From Paeniglutamicibacter sulfureus (GTDB lineage: Bacteria > Actinomycetota > Actinomycetes > Actinomycetales > Micrococcaceae), in assembly GCF_039535115.1 (NCBI RefSeq), contig NZ_BAAAWO010000001.1, positions 3,906,001-3,970,000 of the forward strand: a DNA stretch of 64,000 bases, in the 5' to 3' direction. Positions 17,613 to 25,164 of this stretch are shown here, in pieces (position 1 is the first letter of the stretch; each line of letters begins with the position of its first letter). The notes below the pieces were generated by a model. That model ran no database searches, was not told the DNA's origin, and saw nothing but the letters and a program-made list of their open reading frames with translations. Position numbers and translations under genes: made by a program.

Positions 17613-17628
17613 ACTTGTATGATCAAGT
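17613..17628. promoter_or_regulatory. palindromic operator 2, overlapping the regulator start
   Basis: ACTTGTATGATCAAGT has the same ACTTG-N6-CAAGT half-site spacing as the site at 17513, 100 bp away. It covers the ATG at 17619, suggesting that the regulator represses its own gene. If so, either the ATG or the GTG at 17631 could be the true start. Confidence 0.62.
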
Positions 17629-18389
17629 ACGTGCAGTCAACTTCCGAAGAACCCATCCACCAGCGTCTCAGCGATTTGTTCCGTGAACGGATCTCCTCCG
17701 GCGACTGGAAAGAAGGCAAGCCACTGCCCAGCGAGGCGGAGCTCTGTGCGCAGAACGGTGTTTCCCGTGGAACCGTCCGCCAGGCGCTGGCTAGCCTGCG
17801 TAGCGAGGGCCTGATCACCGGGGGTCGCGGTAAGCCCCCGGTGGTCGCCCACCCGGTGCCTTCCCAATCGTTTGCCACCTTCATGTCCTTTACCGAGTGG
17901 GCCCATTCACTGGGCCGGGAACCGGGACAGCGGACGCTGGAGATCGCACGGCGCCCGGCGGGAGAAGAGCTTGCGGGAAAAATGCTCCTTCAACCGGGAG
18001 ATCCTGTCATCCAGGTGTTGCGCCTGCGCTTGCTTGACGGGAATCCGACCATGGTGGAACGCAGCAACTTCGTCGCCGATGTCGGCAACGCACTCTTCGA
18101 CTTCGACACCGACAGCGGCTCGATCTTCGGCTACCTGACATCCCGGGGCGTGGACCTGAGCAGGGGCCGGCATGTCATTGATGCCGTCGGTGCCGATGAG
18201 ATGGATGCCTCCCTGCTGGGAGTGGCCGCCGGATCGCCGCTGTTGCGCGAGCATCGGCTGACCTACGCCGAGGACGGACGCATCCTTGAATGCTCGGATG
18301 ACCGGTACCTTCCGCATCTTGCGAACTTCGTCATCGAAAACACCCGGGCGTCCAGGGCGGCTTTGGTGCGCGTCCCGCTGGTCGCCTGA
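17619..18389 (+). CDS. GntR-family (HutC/UTRA) transcriptional regulator
   Basis: A 256-residue regulator. The winged helix-turn-helix occupies residues about 12-80 (IHQRLSDLFRERISSGDWK, then LPSEAELCAQNGVSRGTVRQ), a standard GntR signature. Residues about 95-245 form a UTRA effector domain (VIQVLRLRLLDGNPTMVERS). It is divergent from the FAD-phnDCE unit and 31 nt upstream of the phosphonatase-like hydrolase, so it probably controls both arms in response to a phosphonate or phosphorylated metabolite. The start is uncertain: ATG at 17619 lies inside a palindrome and neither it nor the GTG at 17631 has a good ribosome site; a leaderless mRNA is possible. Confidence 0.85.
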   Translation: MIKYVQSTSEEPIHQRLSDLFRERISSGDWKEGKPLPSEAELCAQNGVSRGTVRQALASLRSEGLITGGRGKPPVVAHPVPSQSFATFMSFTEWAHSLGREPGQRTLEIARRPAGEELAGKMLLQPGDPVIQVLRLRLLDGNPTMVERSNFVADVGNALFDFDTDSGSIFGYLTSRGVDLSRGRHVIDAVGADEMDASLLGVAAGSPLLREHRLTYAEDGRILECSDDRYLPHLANFVIENTRASRAALVRVPLVA

Positions 18390-18420
18390 TAACTGATAGA
18401 CCAACCAAAGGATGGAAACA

Positions 18421-19113
18421 ATGATTGAACTTGTCGTCTTGGATATGGCCGGAACCACCGTTGATGAGCATGGGATCGTCTACCGCGCCCTGGAGGATTC
18501 GGTCACGGATACCGGAGCCAGCGTCGATGCCGCCGACCTGCAAACCTGGATGGGCGCCGACAAGACCGAGGCCATTGCCGCATTGATGGAACTCGGGGGT
18601 GTCACGGCGGACCCCGGGCTGGTTGCCCGGCAGTTCGACCACTTCCGCGCCCTTTTGGCGGAGCGCTACGCGGCCAACCCGCCGGTGGCCCTTCCCGGTG
18701 TGGAGGAAGCCCTGTGCGAGCTCAAGGGCCGGGGGATCAAGGTAGGCCTGACCACTGGGTTCTCACGGGATGTCGCGGGCCCGATCCTCGAAACCCTGGG
18801 CTGGGGGATTGGCGAAGGCCAGCTGCTCGATGCCGTGGTCACCAGCGACGAAGTCGCCGCGGGCAGGCCCGCGCCGTACATGATCCACCGGGTCATGGAA
18901 GTCACCGGCGTGCACGATGTGCGCCGCGTCGTGGCCGGCGGTGACACGGTAGTCGACCTCCTGGCGGCATGCAACGCCGGGGTGCGCGGGCTGGGCGTCC
19001 TCACCGGGGCGCTTGGCCGTGAAGAACTCGAGCAGCATCCCCACAGCTGGGTTTTGGAAGGCGTCAGGGCACTTCCCAGTGTTCTCGAGTCTTCACTAGT
19101 CAGCCCCAAATAA
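18421..19113 (+). CDS. phosphonatase-like HAD hydrolase (TIGR03351 type)
   Basis: A 230-residue haloacid-dehalogenase enzyme of the phosphonoacetaldehyde hydrolase branch. Motif I is LVVLDMAGTTVDEHG (nucleophile Asp and acid Asp replaced by Ala-Gly as in PhnX relatives), motif II is VGLTTGFSRDV, and motif IV is VVAGGDTVVDLLAACNAGV. The cap helix pattern (MGADKTEAIAALM) matches phosphonatases but lacks an obvious Schiff-base Lys context, as in TIGR03351. Expected reaction: cleavage of the C-P bond of a phosphonoaldehyde made by the neighbouring FAD enzyme. AAAGGA lies 8 nt before the ATG at 18421. A strong terminator follows. Confidence 0.85.
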   Translation: MIELVVLDMAGTTVDEHGIVYRALEDSVTDTGASVDAADLQTWMGADKTEAIAALMELGGVTADPGLVARQFDHFRALLAERYAANPPVALPGVEEALCELKGRGIKVGLTTGFSRDVAGPILETLGWGIGEGQLLDAVVTSDEVAAGRPAPYMIHRVMEVTGVHDVRRVVAGGDTVVDLLAACNAGVRGLGVLTGALGREELEQHPHSWVLEGVRALPSVLESSLVSPK

Positions 19114-19130
19114 TATCGTTTTGGTAACAG

Positions 19131-19165
19131 CGCCCCGGAGTCCATCTCGGTCTCCGGGGCGTTTT
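19131..19165 (+). terminator. rho-independent terminator of the phosphonate regulator/hydrolase unit
   Basis: Perfect 10-bp stem CGCCCCGGAG / CTCCGGGGCG with an 11-nt loop, directly followed by TTTT. It lies 18 nt after the hydrolase stop. Confidence 0.88.
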
Positions 19166-19268
19166 GTCGCGTGTGATTAACTTTTTTTAGCACTCTGACT
19201 AGGTCGAATGGATCCCCGAAGGACTCACGGCTTGACGTGGCCCCGGGGTGGTGCCGTACCGTCGTTGA

Positions 19269-19295
19269 GTAACGTTTCTATAACATCAGGTTACG
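19269..19295 (+). promoter_or_regulatory. promoter region with repeated (G/A)TAAC boxes upstream of the Rpf-like gene
   Basis: GTAACG (19269-19274) and ATAACA (19280-19285) are direct repeats one helical turn apart, and GTTACG (19290-19295) is an inverted third copy. TATAAC at 19279-19284 is a good -10. GTAAC-type direct repeats are bound by MtrA-like response regulators that control cell-wall hydrolases in actinobacteria; assigning them here is an inference. Confidence 0.45.
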
Positions 19296-19308
19296 GAACA
19301 CGTCTCAA

Positions 19309-19383
19309 CTACCGCCGGATATCTGTGCGTTGTCCATTGCGGCGGTAGCCACTCGAATCGTCGATTGCGACGCCGGACAACGC
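19309..19383 (+). promoter_or_regulatory. predicted H-type pseudoknot in the 5' leader of the Rpf-like gene
   Basis: Stem 1 pairs CTACCGCCG (19309-19317) with CGGCGGTAG (19340-19348), 9 perfect bp. Its loop contains GCGTTGTCC (19327-19335), which is perfectly complementary over 9 bp to GGACAACGC (19375-19383) downstream. Order stem1-loop-stem2-stem1-loop-stem2 is the classical H-type pseudoknot. It begins about 18 nt after the likely transcription start and ends 49 nt before the start codon. It does not show the c-di-AMP (ydaO) riboswitch sequence consensus known from some rpf leaders. Confidence 0.55.
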
Positions 19384-19432
19384 CGCCATGATGGTCCTGG
19401 ACGACCTATGCGGAGGATGGCACTGGAGAAAC

Positions 19433-20149
19433 ATGATCCAGCAGAATTCCAAGAGCAAAAACATTCGCCGCGGCGCAGCTTCTGTTGCCGCACTGGCCTT
19501 GGCCGGGGGAGCCATGGCAATGTCGGTGGCACCTGCCTCGGCAGCCAGCACCAGCACCTGGGACGCACTGGCACAGTGCGAGTCCGGCGGAGACTGGTCC
19601 ATCAACACCGGCAATGGCTACAAGGGCGGGCTGCAGTTCTCCAGCTCGACCTGGAGCGCCTTTGGCGGCAGCGGAAGCGCGAACAACGCTTCGAAGTCCG
19701 AGCAGATCCGCGTTGCCGAACGCGTCAAGGCCAGCCAGGGTTGGGGCGCATGGCCCGCATGCTCGGCCAAGCTTGGACTTTCCGGCGGAAAGGGCTCGGT
19801 AGCCAAGACCTACGAGTCTGCTCCGAAGAAGGAAACCGTGAAGAAGTCGAGCGAGTCGAGCTACAAGACCTCTTCCACCAAGTCCTACAAGACCAAGTCG
19901 GTTCCCGCCAAGAGCTACGCCTCCAGCGGCAAGCGCGCAGCTGCCCCGGTGGCCAAGGCACCGGCAATCAGCGTCAACGTCAAGGACTCGGGCGAGAACT
20001 ACACCGTCAAGGCCGGGGACACCATGTTCAAGATCGCCCAGTCCCAGGGCCTGAGCAGCTGGCAGGACCTGCACGCCCTGAACCAGGACGTCGCGCCCAG
20101 CGCCGACCTCATTTTTGTTGGACAGTCGCTGGACTTGCCAACCAAGTAA
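19433..20149 (+). CDS. secreted Rpf-like transglycosylase with LysM domain
   Basis: A 238-residue exported peptidoglycan-cleaving protein related to resuscitation-promoting factors. The signal peptide runs to about residue 36 ([20 protein letters not shown]). The Rpf/transglycosylase domain follows (residues about 37-115): [20 protein letters not shown] has the catalytic Glu, then [14 protein letters not shown] 60-residue Lys/Ser-rich linker connects to a C-terminal LysM ([20 protein letters not shown]). It cleaves or remodels peptidoglycan during growth or resuscitation. GGAG lies 5 nt before the ATG at 19433. The 267-bp region upstream holds the promoter boxes and the structured leader described separately. 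Confidence 0.92.
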   Translation: MIQQNSKSKNIRRGAASVAALALAGGAMAMSVAPASAASTSTWDALAQCESGGDWSINTGNGYKGGLQFSSSTWSAFGGSGSANNASKSEQIRVAERVKASQGWGAWPACSAKLGLSGGKGSVAKTYESAPKKETVKKSSESSYKTSSTKSYKTKSVPAKSYASSGKRAAAPVAKAPAISVNVKDSGENYTVKAGDTMFKIAQSQGLSSWQDLHALNQDVAPSADLIFVGQSLDLPTK

Positions 20150-20184
20150 ACCGGTCCCTCGCGAGAGCGGACGAACGGCCAGGA

Positions 20185-20231
20185 GAGCTGTTCCGTAGTC
20201 AACCCCCAAGTGGCTGCGGAGCAGTTCTTTT
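20185..20231 (+). terminator. hairpin terminator of the Rpf-like gene
   Basis: A long imperfect stem (GAGCTGTTCCG pairing with CGGAGCAGTTC through two G-U pairs, extended by GTAGTC/GGCTGC) followed by TTTT at 20228-20231. It ends 40 bp before the convergent membrane-protein gene. Confidence 0.7.
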
Positions 20232-20270
20232 GCGTTTCCGCCTGAAAGTCCCAGGTTTCGGTGCGCGGAC

Positions 20271-21620
20271 TCAGGCGAAGGCGAACACAGGCGGAAATAC
20301 CAGTACCACCACAGCTGCCCACGCACCGTAAACCGGCAGATAGCGGGTCTGCCAGCGCTCGAGCGCCGCGAACGGACGCCTGCCGCGCAGGAATCCGGCG
20401 GACAGCCAAGCGGCCCGCACCAGGTGCACCAACAGAAGCAGGTTCAGGCCGAGCGCGGCGACCTTGTTGGGGCTGAAGCCGAACTCGGCGATCCTGGCCA
20501 GCATCGCAGTCAGCATTACTGCATCCACGGCCAGGGCCGCCGCGACGAGGATCAGCTGCAGCGCATCGAAGAACCCCGGCGGGGCCAGCGGGTCGCGGGC
20601 GGACAACGCGTAGAGCAAGAGGCACAGCACCAGCACCAGGATCGCGTCCATGAGGATGAGCAGGCCGCGGTCGACGTCGACCAGTCTGCCGGCGGTCGTG
20701 AGTACGATGAGCATGGCCAGCAGCATCGCAATCGTCAGGGGCGTGAAGACGCGCGTCAGGACAGGTGCGATGTTCTCGATGACGTCCTGCTTGGCCTCAA
20801 CCAGCCAGGCGGCTACCACCAAGGCCCCCGGAACGGCGAACGGCAGGATCCAGCTTTCCAGTACCGGTTCCAGGTCAAGGCCCACCAGCTGGAGCACGGC
20901 GAAGGTAAGCCCAATGAGCACGCCGCCGCCGAGCGCCAACAGGATGAAGTAGATGGCAAGTTCGCCGGTGAACCTCACGAAGTCCATGCGCCTGCCATCG
21001 GACCGCCACCGCCCGCCGACGTAGGCGACCCCCGCCAGCAGCCACAGGATCACCGGGACATGCAGCGCCGCGAGTAGCCACGTGGAGCCGTCCGAATCGA
21101 ACGGGTACGTGTTGAGCGCGAGCACCAGTATGGCGAAGGGGATGGCCAGTGCGATCGCCGTGCGTGCAGTGATCCGCCGCTTCCATGCAAAGTACGCGAC
21201 CAGGAATGGGAACACCAACAGGCCGACGTTGCGCAACAGGGCGGCGTCTTCGCCCAGCCAAGTGAGACCCGCCTTTAGCGCCAGGCCGGCCCCCACCGCG
21301 AGGGACAGGACCACGGCAAGCTCACGCCGGGGCGGGGGTCCGGCGACTGCGGGTCCCTCCGGAAGAAGGACGAGCTGTTTCCACAGCCGCTCCGAATGTT
21401 CGCGCGCGAATTCGCGAGAGACCGCATCGAGGTTTCCCATGCGCTTGATCGCCACCAGGAAGGCCTCGTCGTCGTCGAGTCCTCCCGCACGCCTTTCGCT
21501 GATCTGTTCGCGCAGGTGGTCTTCGAGCTCATCGAGGTCAGCGGGGGAGATGGCCCGGCGGCGGGCTACGTAGCCGCGCCACACCTGAATCTGGGCTTCA
21601 AGCCCTGCATGCTCTTCCAT
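20271..21620 (-). CDS. permease-prefix (HAAS-like) membrane protein
   Basis: A 449-residue protein. Residues about 1-85 form the helical permease-prefix/HAAS-like module (ISPADLDELEDHLREQISER, then EAFLVAIKRMGNLDAVSREF). About ten to eleven transmembrane helices fill the rest. The prefix module is typically paired with a PadR-like regulator encoded just upstream, which is the case here. I take the ATG at 21620, whose A overlaps the PadR stop (TAATG); an ATG at 21629 is an alternative. The function of the membrane part is unknown; sensing or transport under PadR control is inferred. Confidence 0.8.
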   Translation of the reverse strand: MEEHAGLEAQIQVWRGYVARRRAISPADLDELEDHLREQISERRAGGLDDDEAFLVAIKRMGNLDAVSREFAREHSERLWKQLVLLPEGPAVAGPPPRRELAVVLSLAVGAGLALKAGLTWLGEDAALLRNVGLLVFPFLVAYFAWKRRITARTAIALAIPFAILVLALNTYPFDSDGSTWLLAALHVPVILWLLAGVAYVGGRWRSDGRRMDFVRFTGELAIYFILLALGGGVLIGLTFAVLQLVGLDLEPVLESWILPFAVPGALVVAAWLVEAKQDVIENIAPVLTRVFTPLTIAMLLAMLIVLTTAGRLVDVDRGLLILMDAILVLVLCLLLYALSARDPLAPPGFFDALQLILVAAALAVDAVMLTAMLARIAEFGFSPNKVAALGLNLLLLVHLVRAAWLSAGFLRGRRPFAALERWQTRYLPVYGAWAAVVVLVFPPVFAFA

Positions 21621-21982
21621 TACGCCCATCCCGTTTCCGCGGCTGGCGGGCGCTGCGCCGAATGCCACACTTGTCGCAGCGCCTCGGCGACGACGGTCCA
21701 TTGCCCTTGCCGTTCGGCCAAGGCAGCACGACCGGTCTCGGTGATGGCGTAGTGCTTGCGACGGCGCCCCGCCTCCGAAACGCCCCAGGACGAACGCAGG
21801 TAGCCAAGCCGCTCCAAACGGTGCAGCAGCGGATAGAGCATTCCGTCTGTCCACTGCATGTCCCCGCCGGAAAGCTCGCTCACGCGCTTGATGATGGCGT
21901 AGCCGTGCATTTCGTCCCCCTCCAGGATCCCCAGCACGAGCGGGGTCGCCGATGCGGCGACCAGGTCCTTGTCGATGCGCAC
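21620..21982 (-). CDS. PadR-family transcriptional regulator
   Basis: A 120-residue winged-helix repressor. VLGILEGDEMHGYAIIKRVS is the canonical PadR N-terminal helix, MLYPLLHRLERLGYLRSSWG the recognition helix region, and GRRRKHYAITETGRAAL the wing. It is translated from a GTG at 21982 with GGAG 5 nt upstream. It overlaps the permease-prefix gene by one base. A 19-bp palindrome just upstream of the start is its likely operator, implying autorepression of the two-gene unit. Confidence 0.9.
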   Translation of the reverse strand: MRIDKDLVAASATPLVLGILEGDEMHGYAIIKRVSELSGGDMQWTDGMLYPLLHRLERLGYLRSSWGVSEAGRRRKHYAITETGRAALAERQGQWTVVAEALRQVWHSAQRPPAAETGWA

Positions 21983-21992
21983 GATGTCTCCT

Positions 21993-22011
21993 TACATAGA
22001 TCTACTATGTA
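21993..22011. promoter_or_regulatory. PadR operator palindrome
   Basis: TACATAG-N5-CTATGTA, perfect 7-bp arms. ACAT/ATGT half-sites are typical of PadR dimers. It lies 11 bp before the PadR start codon. Confidence 0.72.
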
Positions 22012-22121
22012 TTAGACATCCGGCGTCCCGTGAAGGCAAGAAAGACGCCTGGCCACGACCGTTTTCATCGGACCCGGCGAAGGTCCCATCCTGGGAAACG
22101 GGGGGTCCACTGGACGGCAGT

Positions 22122-22157
22122 GCGGCTCGGGAAATCAGGTGATTCGTCCCAAGCCGC
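22122..22157 (-). terminator. stem-loop downstream of the SRPBCC gene
   Basis: An 11-bp stem with one G-U pair (GCGGCTCGGGA with TCCCAAGCCGC) 12 bp beyond the SRPBCC stop. No T-run follows on the minus strand, so termination is only probable. Confidence 0.45.
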
Positions 22158-22169
22158 GGTGCCCCGTCA

Positions 22170-22643
22170 CTACCTGGTGGACAGCAGGGTGTCCAGTCGC
22201 TCGTACCCCTCCGTGATGCCGCCTTCCATGCCTGAGGCGGCCATGCCGTCGCGAGCCTCAACGGTGGGATAGACGGAGTGCCCGACAAGCCGGCAGCGGT
22301 CGCCCTCCAATGCTTCGAAACGCATGTAGTCCATGGCGACGACGTCGGGCTGGCCGTCGTATTCAAAGGTCTGGATGGCGAACTCGTTTTCGCGGACGGT
22401 GTGGAACACCCCGTTGAATCCGTAGGTCCCGGATTCGTTGGAGTGGGTGTACTTGTAGGATCCCCCGGTGCGGAAGTCGTAGGTCTCGATTTCCATTTTC
22501 AGCCCGTAGGGTCCGAGCCATTGGGCAACGAGGGCGGGGTCGCGGTGCGCCTCGAAGACCGCCGCGACGGGAAAGTCGAATTCCCGGGTGAAATCAATGA
22601 AGGGTGTGCCTTCGGGGATGCTGAGCTTTAGTGGGTTGGTCAT
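22170..22643 (-). CDS. SRPBCC (AHSA1-like) domain protein
   Basis: A 157-residue single-domain START-like protein: FIDFTREFDFPVAAVFEAHR and DPALVAQWLGPYGLK are the conserved AHSA1 beginnings, and FNGVFHTVRENEFAIQTFEY lies in the sheet. Such proteins bind small hydrophobic ligands and are regularly encoded with an ArsR-type repressor, as here (18-nt gap). Ligand unknown. The ATG at 22643 has only a weak GAAAG site, consistent with coupled translation from the regulator gene upstream. Confidence 0.85.
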   Translation of the reverse strand: MTNPLKLSIPEGTPFIDFTREFDFPVAAVFEAHRDPALVAQWLGPYGLKMEIETYDFRTGGSYKYTHSNESGTYGFNGVFHTVRENEFAIQTFEYDGQPDVVAMDYMRFEALEGDRCRLVGHSVYPTVEARDGMAASGMEGGITEGYERLDTLLSTR

Positions 22644-22661
22644 GATGGGACTTTCGTGTTT

Positions 22662-23000
22662 TTATCCGTGGCGTGCGGATTGGCCTTTGAGCACGGCGTC
22701 CAAGCGGTTGTACTTCTGGTCGGCCAGTAGCCGATATTTGTCGATCCAGCCGGTCAGCTCCGTGAGCAGTGCAGGATTCAAGTGGACCGGGCGGCGTTGC
22801 GCCTCGCGTGTGCGAGTCACCAGATGCGCCTGCTCGAGGACTTGAATGTGCTTCGAGATGCCTTGGATGGACATCTTGAACGGTTCGGCGAGTTCGTTGA
22901 CAGTGGCGGGGCCGGTGGACAGCCTGGCGATGATTTGCCTGCGCGTGGGGTCTGCGAGGGCCAGGAATGCCCTGTTGAGATCTTGCTCGTCGAAGGACAC
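22662..23000 (-). CDS. ArsR-family transcriptional regulator
   Basis: A 112-residue winged-helix repressor: FLALADPTRRQIIARLSTGP, then NELAEPFKMSIQGISKHIQV as the DNA-reading helix, and LEQAHLVTRTREAQRRPVHL as the wing. No metal-binding Cys pair is seen, so it belongs to the non-metal subgroup that accompanies SRPBCC genes. I choose the GTG at 23000 (AAAGAG about 8 nt upstream). A TTG at 23024 would lengthen it by 8 residues but lies inside the operator palindrome. Probably an autorepressor of the two-gene unit. Confidence 0.85.
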   Translation of the reverse strand: MSFDEQDLNRAFLALADPTRRQIIARLSTGPATVNELAEPFKMSIQGISKHIQVLEQAHLVTRTREAQRRPVHLNPALLTELTGWIDKYRLLADQKYNRLDAVLKGQSARHG

Positions 23001-23019
23001 GTATTCAACTCTTTTCTTG

Positions 23020-23037
23020 ATCAACCTTTCGGTTGAT
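23020..23037. promoter_or_regulatory. ArsR operator palindrome
   Basis: ATCAACC-TTTC-GGTTGAT, perfect 7-bp arms, directly upstream of the ArsR start. The CAACC/GGTTG half-sites resemble those of other ArsR regulators paired with SRPBCC genes. Confidence 0.68.
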
Positions 23038-23143
23038 TACAACGATGCTCCGGTGTTTTCCGATAGTCAAGAGGCGGGGAGTGCTGACCATGGAATTTAT
23101 TTGGTCGGCCGGATGCCGCCGTTCCGTCTCCGTGCCCCCGCCC

Positions 23144-23977
23144 CTACGCGAGGGCAGTCAATGCGTCGACGTGGGAGCGTGCCGCGGAGGAGTGGCTGGC
23201 CTGGATGCACAGGAAGACTTCGGCGCTTTGGTGGCCTGGCCAGTCCCCGGGCAGGTAGTTTTCCGGCAGCCCGGGATCCAGATACGGAATGGTCCGCCAT
23301 GAATCAATGGCCCTCACGTAGAGGGCGAAGCTCTCGGCGGCGCTTGCCTGTCCAGCGCCGGCCACGGCCTTGTTCTGGTCAAGAAAGCCGTGGTGCAGTG
23401 CCGAAAGCGCATCCAGGTCCCACCATGCAACAGCCGACGCCTGGGCGGTCCCGGTGAACTCCAGGAGATTGGAGACGATGACCGTCGCGTGGTCCTCCAG
23501 GCCCAGGACGCGCAAGATCTCCCAGACCTCGGCGCGCAGGTAGTCGGGAAAGATCCACAGTCCCGGCGCCATGAGGCCGCCGCCGATACCCTGCAGGTAC
23601 TTGCGCAGTTGGTGGCGGCGCTCGCGTTCGGCCTCCGGGATGGAGTAGGAGAGCAGGCACCAGGGATCCGCCGGATCCATGGCGCGCGGTTCGAAGATGC
23701 GCCTGTCTCCCCGGGCAAGGATGCGTTCACCGGTGGGAGTGAGTTGGAGCCCCTGGACGTCTGCCCGGGCTTGCTGTTCGAGGATCCCCTTCTTCTTCAG
23801 GCGGGAGATCGCCGTCCGCGTCACCTGGGGCGTGGTGCCCAGCGCGTCCATCAGCGCGATCAGGTGCGCCGAGGAAATCCAGCCGCCCAGTTCGCGCAGG
23901 TACAGACCCACGATGGTGCGGACCAGGGAGGTGGTGCTGCCCGTGCGGGCATCCAGGTCGTCGAGCTCGGTCAGCAT
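23144..23977 (-). CDS. PaaX-family transcriptional regulator
   Basis: A 277-residue GntR-like repressor of the PaaX family. The N-terminal winged helix includes LIALMDALGTTPQVTRTAIS, then RLKKKGILEQQ; the middle domain has WCLLSYSIPEAERERRHQLR, the characteristic PaaX segment, and WWDLDALSA follows. PaaX proteins usually sense aryl-CoA thioesters, but several actinobacterial members sit beside tryptophan or anthranilate degradation genes. Here it begins 9 nt after the tryptophan dioxygenase stop, so it is co-transcribed with that gene and probably regulates it. Confidence 0.87.
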   Translation of the reverse strand: MLTELDDLDARTGSTTSLVRTIVGLYLRELGGWISSAHLIALMDALGTTPQVTRTAISRLKKKGILEQQARADVQGLQLTPTGERILARGDRRIFEPRAMDPADPWCLLSYSIPEAERERRHQLRKYLQGIGGGLMAPGLWIFPDYLRAEVWEILRVLGLEDHATVIVSNLLEFTGTAQASAVAWWDLDALSALHHGFLDQNKAVAGAGQASAAESFALYVRAIDSWRTIPYLDPGLPENYLPGDWPGHQSAEVFLCIQASHSSAARSHVDALTALA

Positions 23978-23986
23978 GGTCGGGCG

Positions 23987-24856
23987 CTACTTGCCGATCT
24001 CGGTGCGGACGGCGAACAGCTCCGGGAAGAATGTCAGGTCCAGTGCACGCTTGAGAAAATCCACGCCGGAAGACCCGCCGGTACCCTTCTTGAAGCCGAT
24101 GGTGCGTTGGACGACGCGCATGTGGCGGAAGCGCCAGGCCTGGAAATTGTCCTCCAGGTCAACGAGGTCCTCACAGGCCTGATAGAGGCTCCAGGTGGTG
24201 TCGTCGGATTCGTAGATGTCCTTGTAGATGGGAACCAGTGCCTCTTGGAAGACCCACGGCTGGGAGACATCGCGTTCAAGGATCGCCTCGGGGACGGCAT
24301 AGCCCGAACGGGCCAGGGCGCGGAGGAAGGAATCGTAGACGGTTGGTTCGTGTAGGAGCTTGGATAGCAACTGGTGGGCATCGGGGTCGGATTCAAAGAC
24401 CTTGAGCATGCCTTCGTGCTTATTGCCCAGGATGAACTCGACGGCACGATATTGGTACGACTGGAAACCGGAGGACGAGCCGAGTGAGCCGCGGAACTGT
24501 GCGTACTCGCGCGGGGTGAGTGTGGCCAGAACTGCCCATTGTTCGGTCAGCGTCTTCTGGATGTGCTTGACGCGGGCGAGGCATTTCAGCGACTTGCCGA
24601 TTTCGTCGCTGTCCATCAGGCGACGTGACTCAACCAGCTCGTGCAGCATCAGCTTGAGCCACAGCTCGCTGGTCTGGTGCTGGATGATGAACAGCATCTC
24701 ATCGTGGTGCTCAGGGACACTGACGGGGTGCTGTGCCGAGAGCAGGCGCCCCAGGTCCAAGTAGCTTCCGTACGACATGGTGTTGCTGAAGTCGGTACGG
24801 ACGGTGTCTTCGATTTCGCGTGCACCCTCGGGCGTCTGTGCGTGTGGGCAGGCCAT
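23987..24856 (-). CDS. kynA: tryptophan 2,3-dioxygenase
   Basis: A 289-residue haem enzyme converting L-tryptophan and O2 to N-formylkynurenine, the first step of the kynurenine pathway. Diagnostic segments: YGSYLDLGRLLSAQHP, HHDEMLFIIQHQTSELWLKL (substrate pocket), FRGSLGSSSGFQSYQYR, and RFRHMRVVQRTIGFKKGTGG with the haem-ligand His region and the GTGGSSG loop. Length is normal for bacterial TDO. No ribosome site precedes the ATG at 24856; a -35/-10 pair places the transcription start on that ATG, so the mRNA is probably leaderless. No kynureninase gene is in the window. Confidence 0.93.
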   Translation of the reverse strand: MACPHAQTPEGAREIEDTVRTDFSNTMSYGSYLDLGRLLSAQHPVSVPEHHDEMLFIIQHQTSELWLKLMLHELVESRRLMDSDEIGKSLKCLARVKHIQKTLTEQWAVLATLTPREYAQFRGSLGSSSGFQSYQYRAVEFILGNKHEGMLKVFESDPDAHQLLSKLLHEPTVYDSFLRALARSGYAVPEAILERDVSQPWVFQEALVPIYKDIYESDDTTWSLYQACEDLVDLEDNFQAWRFRHMRVVQRTIGFKKGTGGSSGVDFLKRALDLTFFPELFAVRTEIGK

Positions 24857-24863
24857 GGAAAGA

Positions 24864-24891
24864 AGCATATCAGTTCGTCGACGTGCGTCAA
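24864..24891 (-). promoter_or_regulatory. leaderless promoter of the tryptophan dioxygenase gene
   Basis: On the minus strand TTGACG (24891-24886), 16-bp spacer, TATGCT (24869-24864), then 7 nt to the A of the ATG at 24856. Predicted start of transcription and of translation coincide. Confidence 0.6.
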
Positions 24892-25164
24892 GATAGTGAA
24901 ATGATGCTCGCTGGTGCTTGGCCCAATTGCGGACGACCTGGTGAAACACCCGTGCTGCCGGTGGTGATGGAAAAAGTCGGCTCCGTCTCTCCGTGGCCGT
25001 GATCCGGCGCATGCAGTTCCCAGGGTGTGGCCGCGGATCCGGTGCTCAACTGGAAAGAGCGTGGAGGCGGAACCGCCTTGCGCCGCGGTTTGGGTCCTGG
25101 TCTGTGGTTTGATAGGGAGTTGAACGTGGATGGCCAGGGGTGCCATCTGGATATTGGGGGACAC

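Noticed and set aside
19309..19383. c-di-AMP (ydaO) riboswitch in the Rpf leader
   Set aside because: The sequence lacks the conserved ydaO core blocks; only a pseudoknot-like fold was found.
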